From: VXMF01 sp965206775 | Lineage (GTDB): Bacteria > Acidobacteriota > Terriglobia > Bryobacterales > UBA6623 | Reading direction: 5' to 3' | Assembly (NCBI GenBank): GCA_965206775.1 | Contig: CBDBKU010000001.1 | Coordinates: forward strand, 434,001 to 498,000 | Length of the DNA stretch: 64,000 nucleotides | Part shown: positions 28,834 to 37,199 of the stretch, in pieces | Numbering within the stretch: the first letter of the stretch is position 1 | Layout: each line of letters begins with the position of its first letter | The notes under the pieces: generated by a model | The model's database searches: none | What the model saw: the letters and a program-made list of their open reading frames with translations, nothing else | Told to the model about the DNA's origin: nothing | Program-made: the position numbers and the translations under genes

Positions 28834-30084
28834 CTACGGCGCAATCCTCAGCAGACGGAAGCCAAGGCCGGGGTCGCGGTAGTCAGACCGGTCGATGAAC
28901 CGAGCCGGCGCCCGGCAGTAGTCGGCTCTGCCTAACCAGCTGCCGCCCCGATGCACCCGCGCCGAGCCCGATCCTGGACCCCGAGGATCCGTCACGTACC
29001 GGCCCTGATAGAGGCCGTACCAGTCCTGCACCCACTCATACACGTTCCCCAGCATGTCGTGCAGCCCCCATGCATTCTCCGCCTTCTCCCCCACCGGATG
29101 CATGCGCTCCCCGCTGTACCACGCGATCGCGTCAAGATCCTCGGCGTAGCGGTCTCCGCTCGTCCCCGCACGCGCGGCGTACTCCCACTCTGCCTCCGTC
29201 GGCAACCGGTACCGTTCTTCCCCGCCCACCTCGTTCAGCCTCTGAATGAACTGCTGCACCTCATCCCAGGAAACAAACTCCACGGGGCAATTCGAGCCGC
29301 ATTCGTCGGAGTGGGACGGATTGCTCCCCATCACCGCCTCCCATTCCGCCTGCGTTACCTCGTACCTGCCCAGCCAAAAACCCTCGCTGATCCGCACCTG
29401 CCTCGCCGGCCTCTCCCGGAGGGGGACTTCCAAACTGGTTGAACCCATACGGAACTCCCCCGCCGGGACCCAGACGAACTCGATCCCGTCAAACACAATG
29501 GCTTCCCCCGCACGAAGCCCTGCTCTTACGGGCGCGTCGGCCCGCGCACCCGATCCGACCCCGCCTGGTTCCGCCGCGAACCGATAGTCGACGTCCCAGC
29601 TGTCGAACCGCGGCTGGTGGTCATCGAACGCCAGCACGAAGACCGTGTTGCTCAACTCCTCGCCCGGCTCCATCCCTGACGGCTTCTGCAACACTTCGAA
29701 GCTGCTCGCCCACTGCACCGTCTTCGCATAGCTCCCCGTAGGCCCGCTCCAGTTCGTGCATGGCGGATGCTCGGACGCGAATGCCGAGGCCCGCTCCAGT
29801 TCGTGCAGCGCCCGCAGGTGTGACAGCGATCGGTCCGACCCGTTGCGCGCGGCGAAGTCGACCTGCCACACGTGCAGCGGCTTGCCGCTGTTTGCCTTCA
29901 TCCTGTCGTAAACTTCCCCGGAATGGTGTTCCTCCAGCACCCTGCAGACGCCGGCATCGCGGGTCACGATCCGGGCCATTCCCTCCAGCGTGATCCCGTC
30001 CTGCTGGAACAGCGTCTCCGCCTGGGCTGCCGCGACGGCTAGCGCGCCCGCGACCGCCCAAGCAGCCATCTGATCCGTTCGCAT
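28834..30084 (-). CDS. Exported SUMF1/FGE-fold protein with an extra N-terminal domain
   Basis: 416 residues from ATG 30084 (AGGA upstream); the frame is open to 30255, but the signal peptide MAAWAVAGALAVAAAQA sits right after this start. Residues ~20-175 form an unrecognised periplasmic domain. Residues ~185-416 are a formylglycine-generating-enzyme (SUMF1) fold: FVWVPAGEFRMGS, GRYEVTQAEWEAVMGSNPS, RLPTEAEWEYAARAG, LHDMLGNVYEWVQDWYG and HRGGSWLGRADYC. True FGE uses two cysteines in the GGSx-C-x4-C region; here the first is glycine and only the second is present, so sulfatase activation is doubtful. The sulfatases at 60-64 kb are too far to be an operon. Confidence 0.85.
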   Translation of the reverse strand: MRTDQMAAWAVAGALAVAAAQAETLFQQDGITLEGMARIVTRDAGVCRVLEEHHSGEVYDRMKANSGKPLHVWQVDFAARNGSDRSLSHLRALHELERASAFASEHPPCTNWSGPTGSYAKTVQWASSFEVLQKPSGMEPGEELSNTVFVLAFDDHQPRFDSWDVDYRFAAEPGGVGSGARADAPVRAGLRAGEAIVFDGIEFVWVPAGEFRMGSTSLEVPLRERPARQVRISEGFWLGRYEVTQAEWEAVMGSNPSHSDECGSNCPVEFVSWDEVQQFIQRLNEVGGEERYRLPTEAEWEYAARAGTSGDRYAEDLDAIAWYSGERMHPVGEKAENAWGLHDMLGNVYEWVQDWYGLYQGRYVTDPRGPGSGSARVHRGGSWLGRADYCRAPARFIDRSDYRDPGLGFRLLRIAP

Positions 30085-30370
30085 TCTGATTTCCTGCTGC
30101 GTTGGTGCGTGTCTAGGATAGTCCCTCGCAAGGCAGGATTCGCCGGGATTCGCAACGCGAGTGCCGCTGCCGGACGGCTCCGAGTTCCGGAGGCGGGGCT
30201 CCCTGACCTGGCCTATCTGGGGGATTTCGGCAGCGACGTTGCTCTGCCGTCCCACAGGAGCCTGCCAGCCCGGTCTTGGTCATCGACGCGTCGGCGACCG
30301 CTTGCTATGATTTGCAGGCTCCCTGTATCCACCGCGGCCGCCGCTCCGCGCCCGATTTGTACGGTCTCGA

Positions 30371-31351
30371 TTGTTGAACTCTACGCCTCAATGCCGAGCC
30401 AATCGGCTGGTTACGGTGAGCGTGGGAGCGTTCCTCACGATTGGGCTTCTCGCTCACGGGCTGCAAGCTTCGCAACCGGTCGAGCTGAGAGAGGGCGATC
30501 GCGTTGTCTGGCTCGGCGGCACTTTTGTTGAACGGGCGCAGCAGCACGGGTACATGGAGCTGGCGCTGACAACGCGATGGCCTGACCGGAATGTCACATT
30601 CCGCAACCTGGGGTGGTCAGCTGACGACGTTTTCGGCGAATCCCGGAAGTACTACGGGGGCTTCCAGAGGACCACGTTGGATGTGGGTGGACGGGAGCGG
30701 CTATTGGCCAATGTCGAGGCCTTCGATGCGACGGTTGTCTTCGCCAACTACGGTGCGAACGCCGCAGCCGGGGGATCTGAGGCGCTAGAAGCTTTCTTAA
30801 AGGGATACCGCTCCCTCCTGGACGAACTGGAGGAAGGAGGAGTAAGAATCGTGCTCTTGTCCCCGATTCCCCGAGAGAATCTGGGAGCGCCCTACCCCGA
30901 TCAGGCCGGCCACAACGAGAACCTCAGGCTCTACGCCGATGCCATCAGTAGATTGGCCCGTGAACGCGGCCACTATTTTGCGGATCTATTCCGCGAACTG
31001 CCCAACGCCGCGCGCGATGCGGGCCAGCTCACGGACAACGGGATCCACTTGACCGCAAGAGGCTACAGCTACGCCGCGGCCGCCTTGGAAGCCGCGCTGG
31101 GATGGGATGAGTCTGACCGCGAACCGCTGTCGGCGCAGCAGTCGGAGGAGTTGCGCCAATTGATTGTCGAAAAAGATCGACTCTACTTCCACAGTTACCG
31201 GCCTCAGAACGACACGTATCTGCGGGGATTCCGGGAGTACGAGCAAGGTAACAACGCCAGCGAACTGCTTGAATTCCTACCCCTGATCCGCATCCAGGAA
31301 GAGAAGATTCGGGAGCTGCGGAAGCCCCGATCGACGGAGGAATCGAAGTGA
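30371..31351 (+). CDS. SGNH/GDSL-type esterase-like protein, exported
   Basis: 326 residues; the start is uncertain (TTG 30371, or a GTG just before TVSVGAFLTIGLLAHGLQA, the signal peptide). The SGNH layout is visible as VVWLGGTFVERAQQHGYME (block I, where the usual GDS serine position reads GT), VVFANYGANAAAG (block III), and DNGIHLTARGY (block V, DxxH). The block I change suggests altered or lost nucleophile geometry. The gene overlaps the next one by 4 bp (GTGA), and the partner is a PVC-type dehydrogenase/cytochrome; such SGNH plus PVC-type gene pairs are common in Planctomycetes, so a shared polymer-oxidation role is likely but unproven. Confidence 0.75.
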   Translation: MLNSTPQCRANRLVTVSVGAFLTIGLLAHGLQASQPVELREGDRVVWLGGTFVERAQQHGYMELALTTRWPDRNVTFRNLGWSADDVFGESRKYYGGFQRTTLDVGGRERLLANVEAFDATVVFANYGANAAAGGSEALEAFLKGYRSLLDELEEGGVRIVLLSPIPRENLGAPYPDQAGHNENLRLYADAISRLARERGHYFADLFRELPNAARDAGQLTDNGIHLTARGYSYAAAALEAALGWDESDREPLSAQQSEELRQLIVEKDRLYFHSYRPQNDTYLRGFREYEQGNNASELLEFLPLIRIQEEKIRELRKPRSTEESK

Positions 31352-33729
31352 GTGCCTCCCGCCGCCAAGCAGCCAGTGGCCGAAGCGCCGGGGTGAGAGA
31401 AGGGAACTGTTTAGAACCAAGACGGCTTCTTGCAATCAGTGCGATCCGAACCGAGACCGTCAGGGAGCGGTCTGAATTCAACTTCTGCTGCCTCGTACTA
31501 GGCCGCGCCTGCGCCGCGCTGTTTCTGCTGGCAGGAACGGCAAGCGCGCAACGTGACCTGAAGGACGTCCCTGTGCCGGACGTGCAGGCTGAGGTGGACG
31601 CGTTTGAACTCGCGGACGGCTTCGAGGTCAATCTCTTCGCAGCCGACCCGTTTGTAGTCAAGCCGATCCAGATGAACTGGGACGAGAGGGGACGGCTCTG
31701 GGTCTGCGGCAGCAGCATCTACCCGCATATCAAGCCGGGGCAGAAGGCCGACGACAAGATCATCATCCTGGAGGACACCGACGGCGATGGGCGGGCGGAC
31801 AAGCACACCATCTTCGCTGATAACCTGCACATTCCGACGGGTATCCTGCCGGGCGATGGCGGCGTCTATGTTGCGAACTCAACGGAGATCCTGCATCTGC
31901 GCGACACAGACGGAGATGACAAGGCGGATGAGCGCCGGGTCCTGCTGAGCGGGTTCGGCGTGGAAGACGTCCACCACATGATCCATACGTTCCGCTGGGG
32001 AATGGACGGACATCTCTACTTCAACCAGTCCATTTACACCCATACCCACGTGGAAACGCCGTGGGGCGTGAAGCGCCTCCGGGCGGGAGGCTTTTGGCGT
32101 CTGCGGCCGGAGTCGTTAGAACTGGAAGTCTTCGGACGTGGCGGCGTGAACCCATGGGGACACCAATACGACCGGTGGGGCCAGTCCTTCATGACCGACG
32201 GAGCGTTTGCCGAAGGGATCAACTACCTTTTCCCGGGCGCCGCGTTCATTGCCGCTGACGGTGTTCGGCGCTTGATGAACGGGCTCAACCCCGGCCAGCC
32301 CAAGCACTGCGGGTTGGAGATCGTCTCGGGAAGGCACATGCCGGAGGAATGGCAGGGCCATCTGCTCACGGCGGACTACCGGGCCAACCGCATCAACCGG
32401 TTTGTCGTGAGCGACGAAGGCAGCGGGTACTCGTCTCGGCAGGTAAGCGACCTGATCTCCAGCGACCATGTTTCGTTCCGGCCGGTGGATATCCGGATGG
32501 GGCCCGACGGTGCGATCTATGTTGCCGACTGGTACAACCCGATGATTCAACACGGCGAGGTGGATTTCCGGGACCCACGGCGCGATCACGCCCACGGGCG
32601 CATCTGGCGGATCACCGCCAAGGACCGGCCCCTCGTTACCGCGCCGAAGCTGGTGGGCGCCTCGGTCGAAGAACTGCTGGAGGAGTTGAAGTCACAGGAA
32701 GGCTGGACGCGAGAACAGGCCCGGAGACTCCTCAAAGAGCGAGGCGCGGCTGAGGTGACTCCCGCCCTTGAGGCCTGGGTCGAAGGTTTGGCTGAGGCGG
32801 ACCCGGAGCGGGAGCTACACCGGTTGCAGGCGCTGTGGGTCTTCCAGGCGCTCGACGAGGTTCGCGAGCCGCTGCTGGGGGTCATCCTCGCGGCGCGAGA
32901 CTTCCGGGTGAGGGCTGCTGGAGTGCGGGTGCTCTCGGATTGGCAGGATCGGCTCGACCATTCGCGGCAACTGCTGGCGGGCGCGCTCGCCGACGAAGCG
33001 CCACGCGTGAGGCTGGAGGGACTCCACGCCGCTCGCAAGTTTCGAGACGCTCAGACTGCGCGGCTAGCGCTCACTGTGTCGGACGGGCCCATGGACACCA
33101 ATCTTGACTATGCGCTGGCAGTCACTCTCGAGGATCTGCTTCCGGCGTGGCTCCCCGAGCTGCAGCGGGACCCGACGTTCTTTGGCTCGGATGCTCGCGG
33201 GGCCATTTTCGCAGCCAAGTCGGTCCAGGATCCCGGGGTCTTAGTGCCGCTGCTCGAACTGTACCGCCAAGACATGGTTACCGCCGATCTCGAGGACGAG
33301 CTGCTGGAATTGATCGCCTCTCGCGGTGATGCTGAACAGCTCGACCTGGTCAGTGAACTCGCCTTCGGAGAGACTCTCAGTGCCGATCGGCGAGCCAGGT
33401 TGCTGGTGCTGCTAGACACCGCCGCCGGACGCGGCGTCGTACCCGCACGCAATCCGGCCGAAGTACTGACCCTTTTCGGCGCGGCTGATCCGCAGCTCAT
33501 CGCAGGTGCCGCACGGCTGGCGGGGCGTTGGCAACTCGAACCGGCCCGGGGAGATCTTGACCGCTTGGCCAACGACGCCAATGCCGACGGCAGCGTACGG
33601 GCGGCCGCATTGGATGGTCTCGCGCTACTCGGCGGCGACGCCAGCGTGCGGACCTTGGAAGATATTGCTCGTTCGAAGAAAGAACTTTCGGTTCGCGTGC
33701 AGGCGTTGATGTGGCCCGGGCGGCGGTGA
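31348..33729 (+). CDS. PVC-type membrane-bound dehydrogenase (NHL/PQQ-like propeller + HEAT), 5' part of a frameshifted gene
   Basis: 793 residues from GTG 31348, coupled to the SGNH gene. A late signal segment (GRACAALFLLAGTASAQ) precedes FELADGFEVNLFAADPFVVK, which opens the TIGR02604-type propeller: MNWDERGRLWVCGSSIYP, DTDGDGRADKHTIFADNL, VNPWGHQYDRWGQSFMTDG, PDGAIYVADWYNPMIQHGE and DHAHGRIWRIT. HEAT-like repeats follow (residues ~430-790). In the family a single protein continues into a CxxCH haem domain; here the frame ends at TGA 33727-33729, and the continuation is in another frame. The product is presumably a periplasmic oxidoreductase; the substrate is unknown. Confidence 0.82.
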   Translation: MSASRRQAASGRSAGVREGNCLEPRRLLAISAIRTETVRERSEFNFCCLVLGRACAALFLLAGTASAQRDLKDVPVPDVQAEVDAFELADGFEVNLFAADPFVVKPIQMNWDERGRLWVCGSSIYPHIKPGQKADDKIIILEDTDGDGRADKHTIFADNLHIPTGILPGDGGVYVANSTEILHLRDTDGDDKADERRVLLSGFGVEDVHHMIHTFRWGMDGHLYFNQSIYTHTHVETPWGVKRLRAGGFWRLRPESLELEVFGRGGVNPWGHQYDRWGQSFMTDGAFAEGINYLFPGAAFIAADGVRRLMNGLNPGQPKHCGLEIVSGRHMPEEWQGHLLTADYRANRINRFVVSDEGSGYSSRQVSDLISSDHVSFRPVDIRMGPDGAIYVADWYNPMIQHGEVDFRDPRRDHAHGRIWRITAKDRPLVTAPKLVGASVEELLEELKSQEGWTREQARRLLKERGAAEVTPALEAWVEGLAEADPERELHRLQALWVFQALDEVREPLLGVILAARDFRVRAAGVRVLSDWQDRLDHSRQLLAGALADEAPRVRLEGLHAARKFRDAQTARLALTVSDGPMDTNLDYALAVTLEDLLPAWLPELQRDPTFFGSDARGAIFAAKSVQDPGVLVPLLELYRQDMVTADLEDELLELIASRGDAEQLDLVSELAFGETLSADRRARLLVLLDTAAGRGVVPARNPAEVLTLFGAADPQLIAGAARLAGRWQLEPARGDLDRLANDANADGSVRAAALDGLALLGGDASVRTLEDIARSKKELSVRVQALMWPGRR

Positions 33730-34913
33730 CGTCAGCGAAGATTCTCGGTGCCGCCAAGGGTGCCGAGCAAGACGAGGTGGCGGGAGTCTTTGACGCGTTT
33801 CTGCGGCAAAGCGAGGGACCGGCCGCCTTGGCCAAGGCGCTTGCGAATGCGGACCTGCCAACCAATGTGGCCGTGCTGGGCCTGCGCCGCCTGGATTTTT
33901 CGGGCGTGGCCGCACCGGAGTTGGAGAAGGCTCTCACAGAGGCCGGAGGAGAGGTCGCGGCGCAAGCGTCGCTCGACGAGGACCGGTTGGAGCAGCTGGT
34001 CCATGAAGTCGCGGAGCGGGGTGATCCCGCCCGAGGCGAAGAAATCTACCGCCTGGAATCACAAGCCTGCCAACAGTGCCATGCGATCGGCGGGGCCGGG
34101 GGCCGGTTCGGGCCGGATTTGAGCGGCATTGGAAGCAGCGCCCCGGCGGACTACTTGATTGAGGCTTTACTCGAGCCCGACAAACAGATCAAAGAGGGCT
34201 TCCACGGCGTCATCATCCGCAGGAAGGACAATACAGTCGCGACCGGTATAGCGGTACGTGCTACGGACCGCGAAGTCGTTCTGCGCGACGCATCGGATAC
34301 GGAAATCGTGATTCTGCGTGATCAGATAGCGGAGGACAAGCTCAGCGACCAATCGCTCATGCCGGCCACCCCGCTGGCGCTGCGACGGGACCAACTCGTG
34401 GATCTAGCGCGTTTTCTCTCCGAGCTGGGCCGTGAAGGGCCTTACCGAGTCTCCCCCGTGCGGGTTGTCAGGCGGTGGCAGGTACCCGTCGTCGAAGGAA
34501 ACTGGCGGCAGTCGGGACTCTTCCGCCAGGGTGTGATGCTCGCCGTGCGGCAGGCTGAAACGCTCGAATGGGCTCCTCTATACAGCCGCGTGTCAGGGGA
34601 ACTGCCGCTGGCCGACGTGCCAAAGCTCGAGTACCGGCCGAATCGAGCGCTGAGCTTCGTGCGCTTTGAGCTACGGGTCAGCACGGCAGGCAAGATCGGG
34701 CTGCGGTTCAACTCCATCGACGGTTTCGAGCTGTTCGCGGACGGTTATCAGTTGGAACTGCCAGAACAGGAAACCGCGGTGGATTTGTCAGCAGGCAACC
34801 ACTGGATCACGCTCGTCCTGCACCATGACAACCGCGATGGAGTGCCCATGCGAGTTGAGCTGTTCGATGTGCCCGGCTCGGCGGGTCGAGCGCAGCTAGT
34901 GGTTGGGCGTTAG
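33711..34913 (+). CDS. PVC-type dehydrogenase, 3' part: haem c (CxxCH) and C-terminal domain
   Basis: 400 codons overlapping the previous frame by 19 bp. It begins VARAAVTSAKILGAA and keeps the HEAT-like character, then has the haem c motif SQACQQCHAIGGAGGRFGPD near residue 116-135 with SALLEPDKQIKEGF-type continuation, the canonical tail of PVC-type cytochromes. The last ~140 residues (SFVRFELRVSTAGKIGLRF, then FELFADGYQLELPEQE) resemble a PA14-like sandwich. It has no signal of its own, so it would be useless as a separate cytoplasmic protein. A frameshift between ~33700 and 33711 is the simplest explanation; assembly error is possible. Confidence 0.75.
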   Translation: MARAAVTSAKILGAAKGAEQDEVAGVFDAFLRQSEGPAALAKALANADLPTNVAVLGLRRLDFSGVAAPELEKALTEAGGEVAAQASLDEDRLEQLVHEVAERGDPARGEEIYRLESQACQQCHAIGGAGGRFGPDLSGIGSSAPADYLIEALLEPDKQIKEGFHGVIIRRKDNTVATGIAVRATDREVVLRDASDTEIVILRDQIAEDKLSDQSLMPATPLALRRDQLVDLARFLSELGREGPYRVSPVRVVRRWQVPVVEGNWRQSGLFRQGVMLAVRQAETLEWAPLYSRVSGELPLADVPKLEYRPNRALSFVRFELRVSTAGKIGLRFNSIDGFELFADGYQLELPEQETAVDLSAGNHWITLVLHHDNRDGVPMRVELFDVPGSAGRAQLVVGR

Positions 34914-35307
34914 CTTCGGCATTTCGCGGGCAGACGGGATGACTGGTGGGCCGTTCCGCCGACCACAGACCCGGAGAGCCGTCCAGCAAGCTAGGTGGCA
35001 GGGCCTTCAATCCGTGCTCTGTTAATTCGGGACTCTAGACTGAGGCCTCGAATAGCTCATGGAATACTCTTGCTCAGCAAGCACACAGGAGTATCCGCGA
35101 TCAGCTAGCCAGCCTGAGCCGCTCCGGACGACAGCGGATCAACCCACGAGAAACCACGGCACCATGGTTGGTTGGCCGGGCCTGTGCGAGTCCAGAATTC
35201 ACAGCGTCGCCAAGAAGTGACACGAATACGGTTGCGTCGGAGCGACTCTCTGAGAGCTCTCGGGAGGCTCATTCGGGCCGGAGGGGGCGTGTTATGGTGG
35301 GCGCAGG
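34914..35307. other. Intergenic stretch without a supported gene
   Basis: About 390 bp between the cytochrome gene and the PHP gene. Nothing beyond short frames is visible. Confidence 0.5.
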
Positions 35308-36291
35308 ATGCGAGTTGCGCAGATTCGGATTGCTCTGGCGGTCGCAGCGGTGTTGGCCTGCGTGATCGCGACGGCCCCGTTGCCCAGTCAGGCACCGCAA
35401 CTCAATTGGTACAAGGGCAACCTTCATACCCACACGATCAACAGCGACGGCGACAGCGCGCCGGACACCGTTGCCCGTTGGTACAAGGAGCAGCGCTACC
35501 ACTTCCTAGCTTTGACCGACCACAACTACTTCACCGATCCGCAGGGCCTCAACGCGTTTCTGGCGGCACAGGATCGCTTTCTGCTGATCACGGGCGAGGA
35601 GGTGACCTCGGGGTATCGGGAAGCTCCCGTGCATGTCAATGCGTTTCGCCTGCGCGCGACGATTGAGCCTGCATTCGGCGACAGTGTGGTCGAGACCCTT
35701 CAAGCCAACGTCGACCGCATTCGCGACCTAGGGGCGGTTCCCTCGTTGGACCACCCATCCTACCGTTGGGCGATCGAGCCGGAGGTCTTCCGCCAGATCC
35801 ACGGGCTCAAGCTGTTCGAAGTGTTCAACGGAAGCCCGGACACAAATGACGATTGGGAGCTCGAACGGATGTGGGACGGCGCTCTCAGCGTTGGCCGCGA
35901 GATCTATGGCATCGCGGTCGATGATGCTCACGAGTTCAAGGAGTTTTCCCCGGAGCTGTCGAATCCTGGGCGCGGCTGGGTTGAGGTGCAGGCGCGCGAG
36001 CTGTCTGAAGAGGCGATTCTGGAGGCTCTGGAGCGGGGTGACTTTTACGCCTCCACCGGCATCAAGCTAGAGACCTTGGATCGTGGAAACGGTCGACTTC
36101 GAATCCGAGTCGAGCCAAGATTGGACGAGAAGTTCACGATTCGCTTCGTCGGTCGAGGCGGTCGAGTCTTGGAGGAGGTGTCGGATCAAGAAGCAGAGTA
36201 TCGGCTCAAACCCGCAGACGGATACGTCCGGGCGACGATCACCGATTCGTTGGGGCGGCGGGCTTGGGTCCAGCCAGTCTTCGGGAGTTGA
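35308..36291 (+). CDS. Exported PHP-domain metallohydrolase (CehA/McbA-like)
   Basis: 327 residues with a signal peptide (IALAVAAVLACVIATAPLPSQA). PHP motifs are present in order: YKGNLHTHTINSDGDSAPD, FLALTDHNYFTD, LITGEEVTSG, PSLDHPSYRW and GIAVDDAHEF, supplying the His/Asp/Glu ligands of a di- or tri-metal centre. GDFYASTGIKLE near 235 and a beta-rich tail complete the CehA-type layout. Homologues hydrolyse phosphoesters or, in the CehA/McbA case, carbamates; export argues for nutrient scavenging. A strong hairpin lies 95 bp after the stop. Confidence 0.85.
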   Translation: MRVAQIRIALAVAAVLACVIATAPLPSQAPQLNWYKGNLHTHTINSDGDSAPDTVARWYKEQRYHFLALTDHNYFTDPQGLNAFLAAQDRFLLITGEEVTSGYREAPVHVNAFRLRATIEPAFGDSVVETLQANVDRIRDLGAVPSLDHPSYRWAIEPEVFRQIHGLKLFEVFNGSPDTNDDWELERMWDGALSVGREIYGIAVDDAHEFKEFSPELSNPGRGWVEVQARELSEEAILEALERGDFYASTGIKLETLDRGNGRLRIRVEPRLDEKFTIRFVGRGGRVLEEVSDQEAEYRLKPADGYVRATITDSLGRRAWVQPVFGS

Positions 36292-36385
36292 AGATACGCG
36301 AGGGTCGGTCGGCTAGCGACCGGGCCGACACGCTTGCAGCGCTGGAGCTGCTTGCGGCTGACGCGTCGATTTCCGGTTGAAAGGA

Positions 36386-36418
36386 CAAACGCCGCGCTCC
36401 TCGGGCGTGCGGCGTTTG
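36386..36418. terminator. Candidate intrinsic terminator after the PHP gene
   Basis: A perfect 10-bp inverted repeat (CAAACGCCGC / GCGGCGTTTG) with a 13-nt loop. The arms end in AAA/TTT, giving short T-runs on both strands, so it could work bidirectionally. Confidence 0.5.
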
Positions 36419-36832
36419 GCTGCTCACCCAACACTTTCGCTGTTGAGTCGGGGCCTCGAAGTGTCCGACTTTCACAGTCCGTGCAAGATCTGCGCAGCGT
36501 CGCATACCTCGCTCGTGCAGTTGCACTCCCTCGATGCATGCTACGGCGTCGTAGAAGCAACGCGATTGTCGATGGCATCGACCCGATTGCACTATCGATG
36601 GCTCAGCCAGTCTCCTTTTGTGGTCCCAGCCCCCGGGCGGCCGCTTCCTCAGCTGCAGCCCGTCCCGGCTTCTCCACCTGGTCCGGCACGGCGCTCATCC
36701 TGGGAGCGGCTTCCGGGTCGAAAGCTAGCAAGTTTGGTATTGCTAAGCGCCGTTTTCTGGCTGGGGATCCATCAGGGGCTGGAGTAGCCAGCGACAACTA
36801 CAACGGCCGCCCCCGGCGTGGTGGACAAGTCG
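36419..36832. other. Intergenic stretch before the mazF remnant
   Basis: About 410 bp between the hairpin and the C-terminal end of the disrupted mazF. No coding or RNA signature was recognised. Confidence 0.45.
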
Positions 36833-36954
36833 TTACCCGCTGCTTGCTAGAACCCGGTCCAGCGCTTCTTTCACCCCTTCGCTATCTCGTTTTGACAACG
36901 TCCCAAGCTTGCGGACAAGCAGGGTGTCATCGAGAGTGAAGAGTTTGAATCGGA
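36833..36954 (-). pseudogene. mazF: C-terminal fragment of a MazF/PemK-type toxin, separated by IS66
   Basis: The minus strand encodes FKLFTLDDTLLVRKLGTLSK and a following SEGVKEALDRVLASSG, stop TAA at 36833-36835. This is the final beta-strand and C-terminal helix of a MazF/PemK endoribonuclease. Its reading frame meets the N-terminal half (38783-39007) exactly when the IS66 element and one copy of the 8-bp duplication are removed (KVRF joined to KLF). The toxin is inactivated by the insertion. Confidence 0.85.
36947..36954. repeat. IS66 target-site duplication, left copy
   Basis: GAATCGGA, identical to 38783-38790 at the other end of the IS66 element. Eight base pairs is the standard duplication length of the IS66 family. 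Confidence 0.9.
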
Positions 36955-37134
36955 GTAACTGCCCAGGTACACGGCTTCGGTTGAGTTGCGACGACGAGGG
37001 CGGCGGGCAGTGGGGCATAGGTAGCGGAACAGAACAGGCGGACAGGGGCCGGGGATGGCGGCGATTGGCAAGCGATAGTGGAAGAGTCCGGCGGCGAGCA
37101 TGATTGTGGGCAGACCGATCGTGTCGGCACGCAG

Positions 37135-37163
37135 TTTACACAGACAGACAAAACATGTATATA
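37135..37163 (+). promoter_or_regulatory. Probable transposase promoter of the IS66 element
   Basis: TTTACA (37135-37140), a 17-bp spacer, and TATATA (37158-37163): a near-consensus sigma-70 promoter 36 bp upstream of the transposase ATG at 37200. Confidence 0.6.
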
Positions 37164-37199
37164 TAAGAATGTTGCAAGCGCACAGGCGCTGGCGAGAGC

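Noticed and set aside
28223..28882. 219-codon frame between the ceramidase-like and SUMF1-like genes
   Set aside because: Proline/arginine-rich, no signal peptide, domain or ribosome-binding site; it overlaps the end of the SUMF1-like gene on the other strand.
28834..30084. Genuine formylglycine-generating enzyme for the sulfatases
   Set aside because: One of the two essential cysteines is missing and the sulfatases are 30 kb away.
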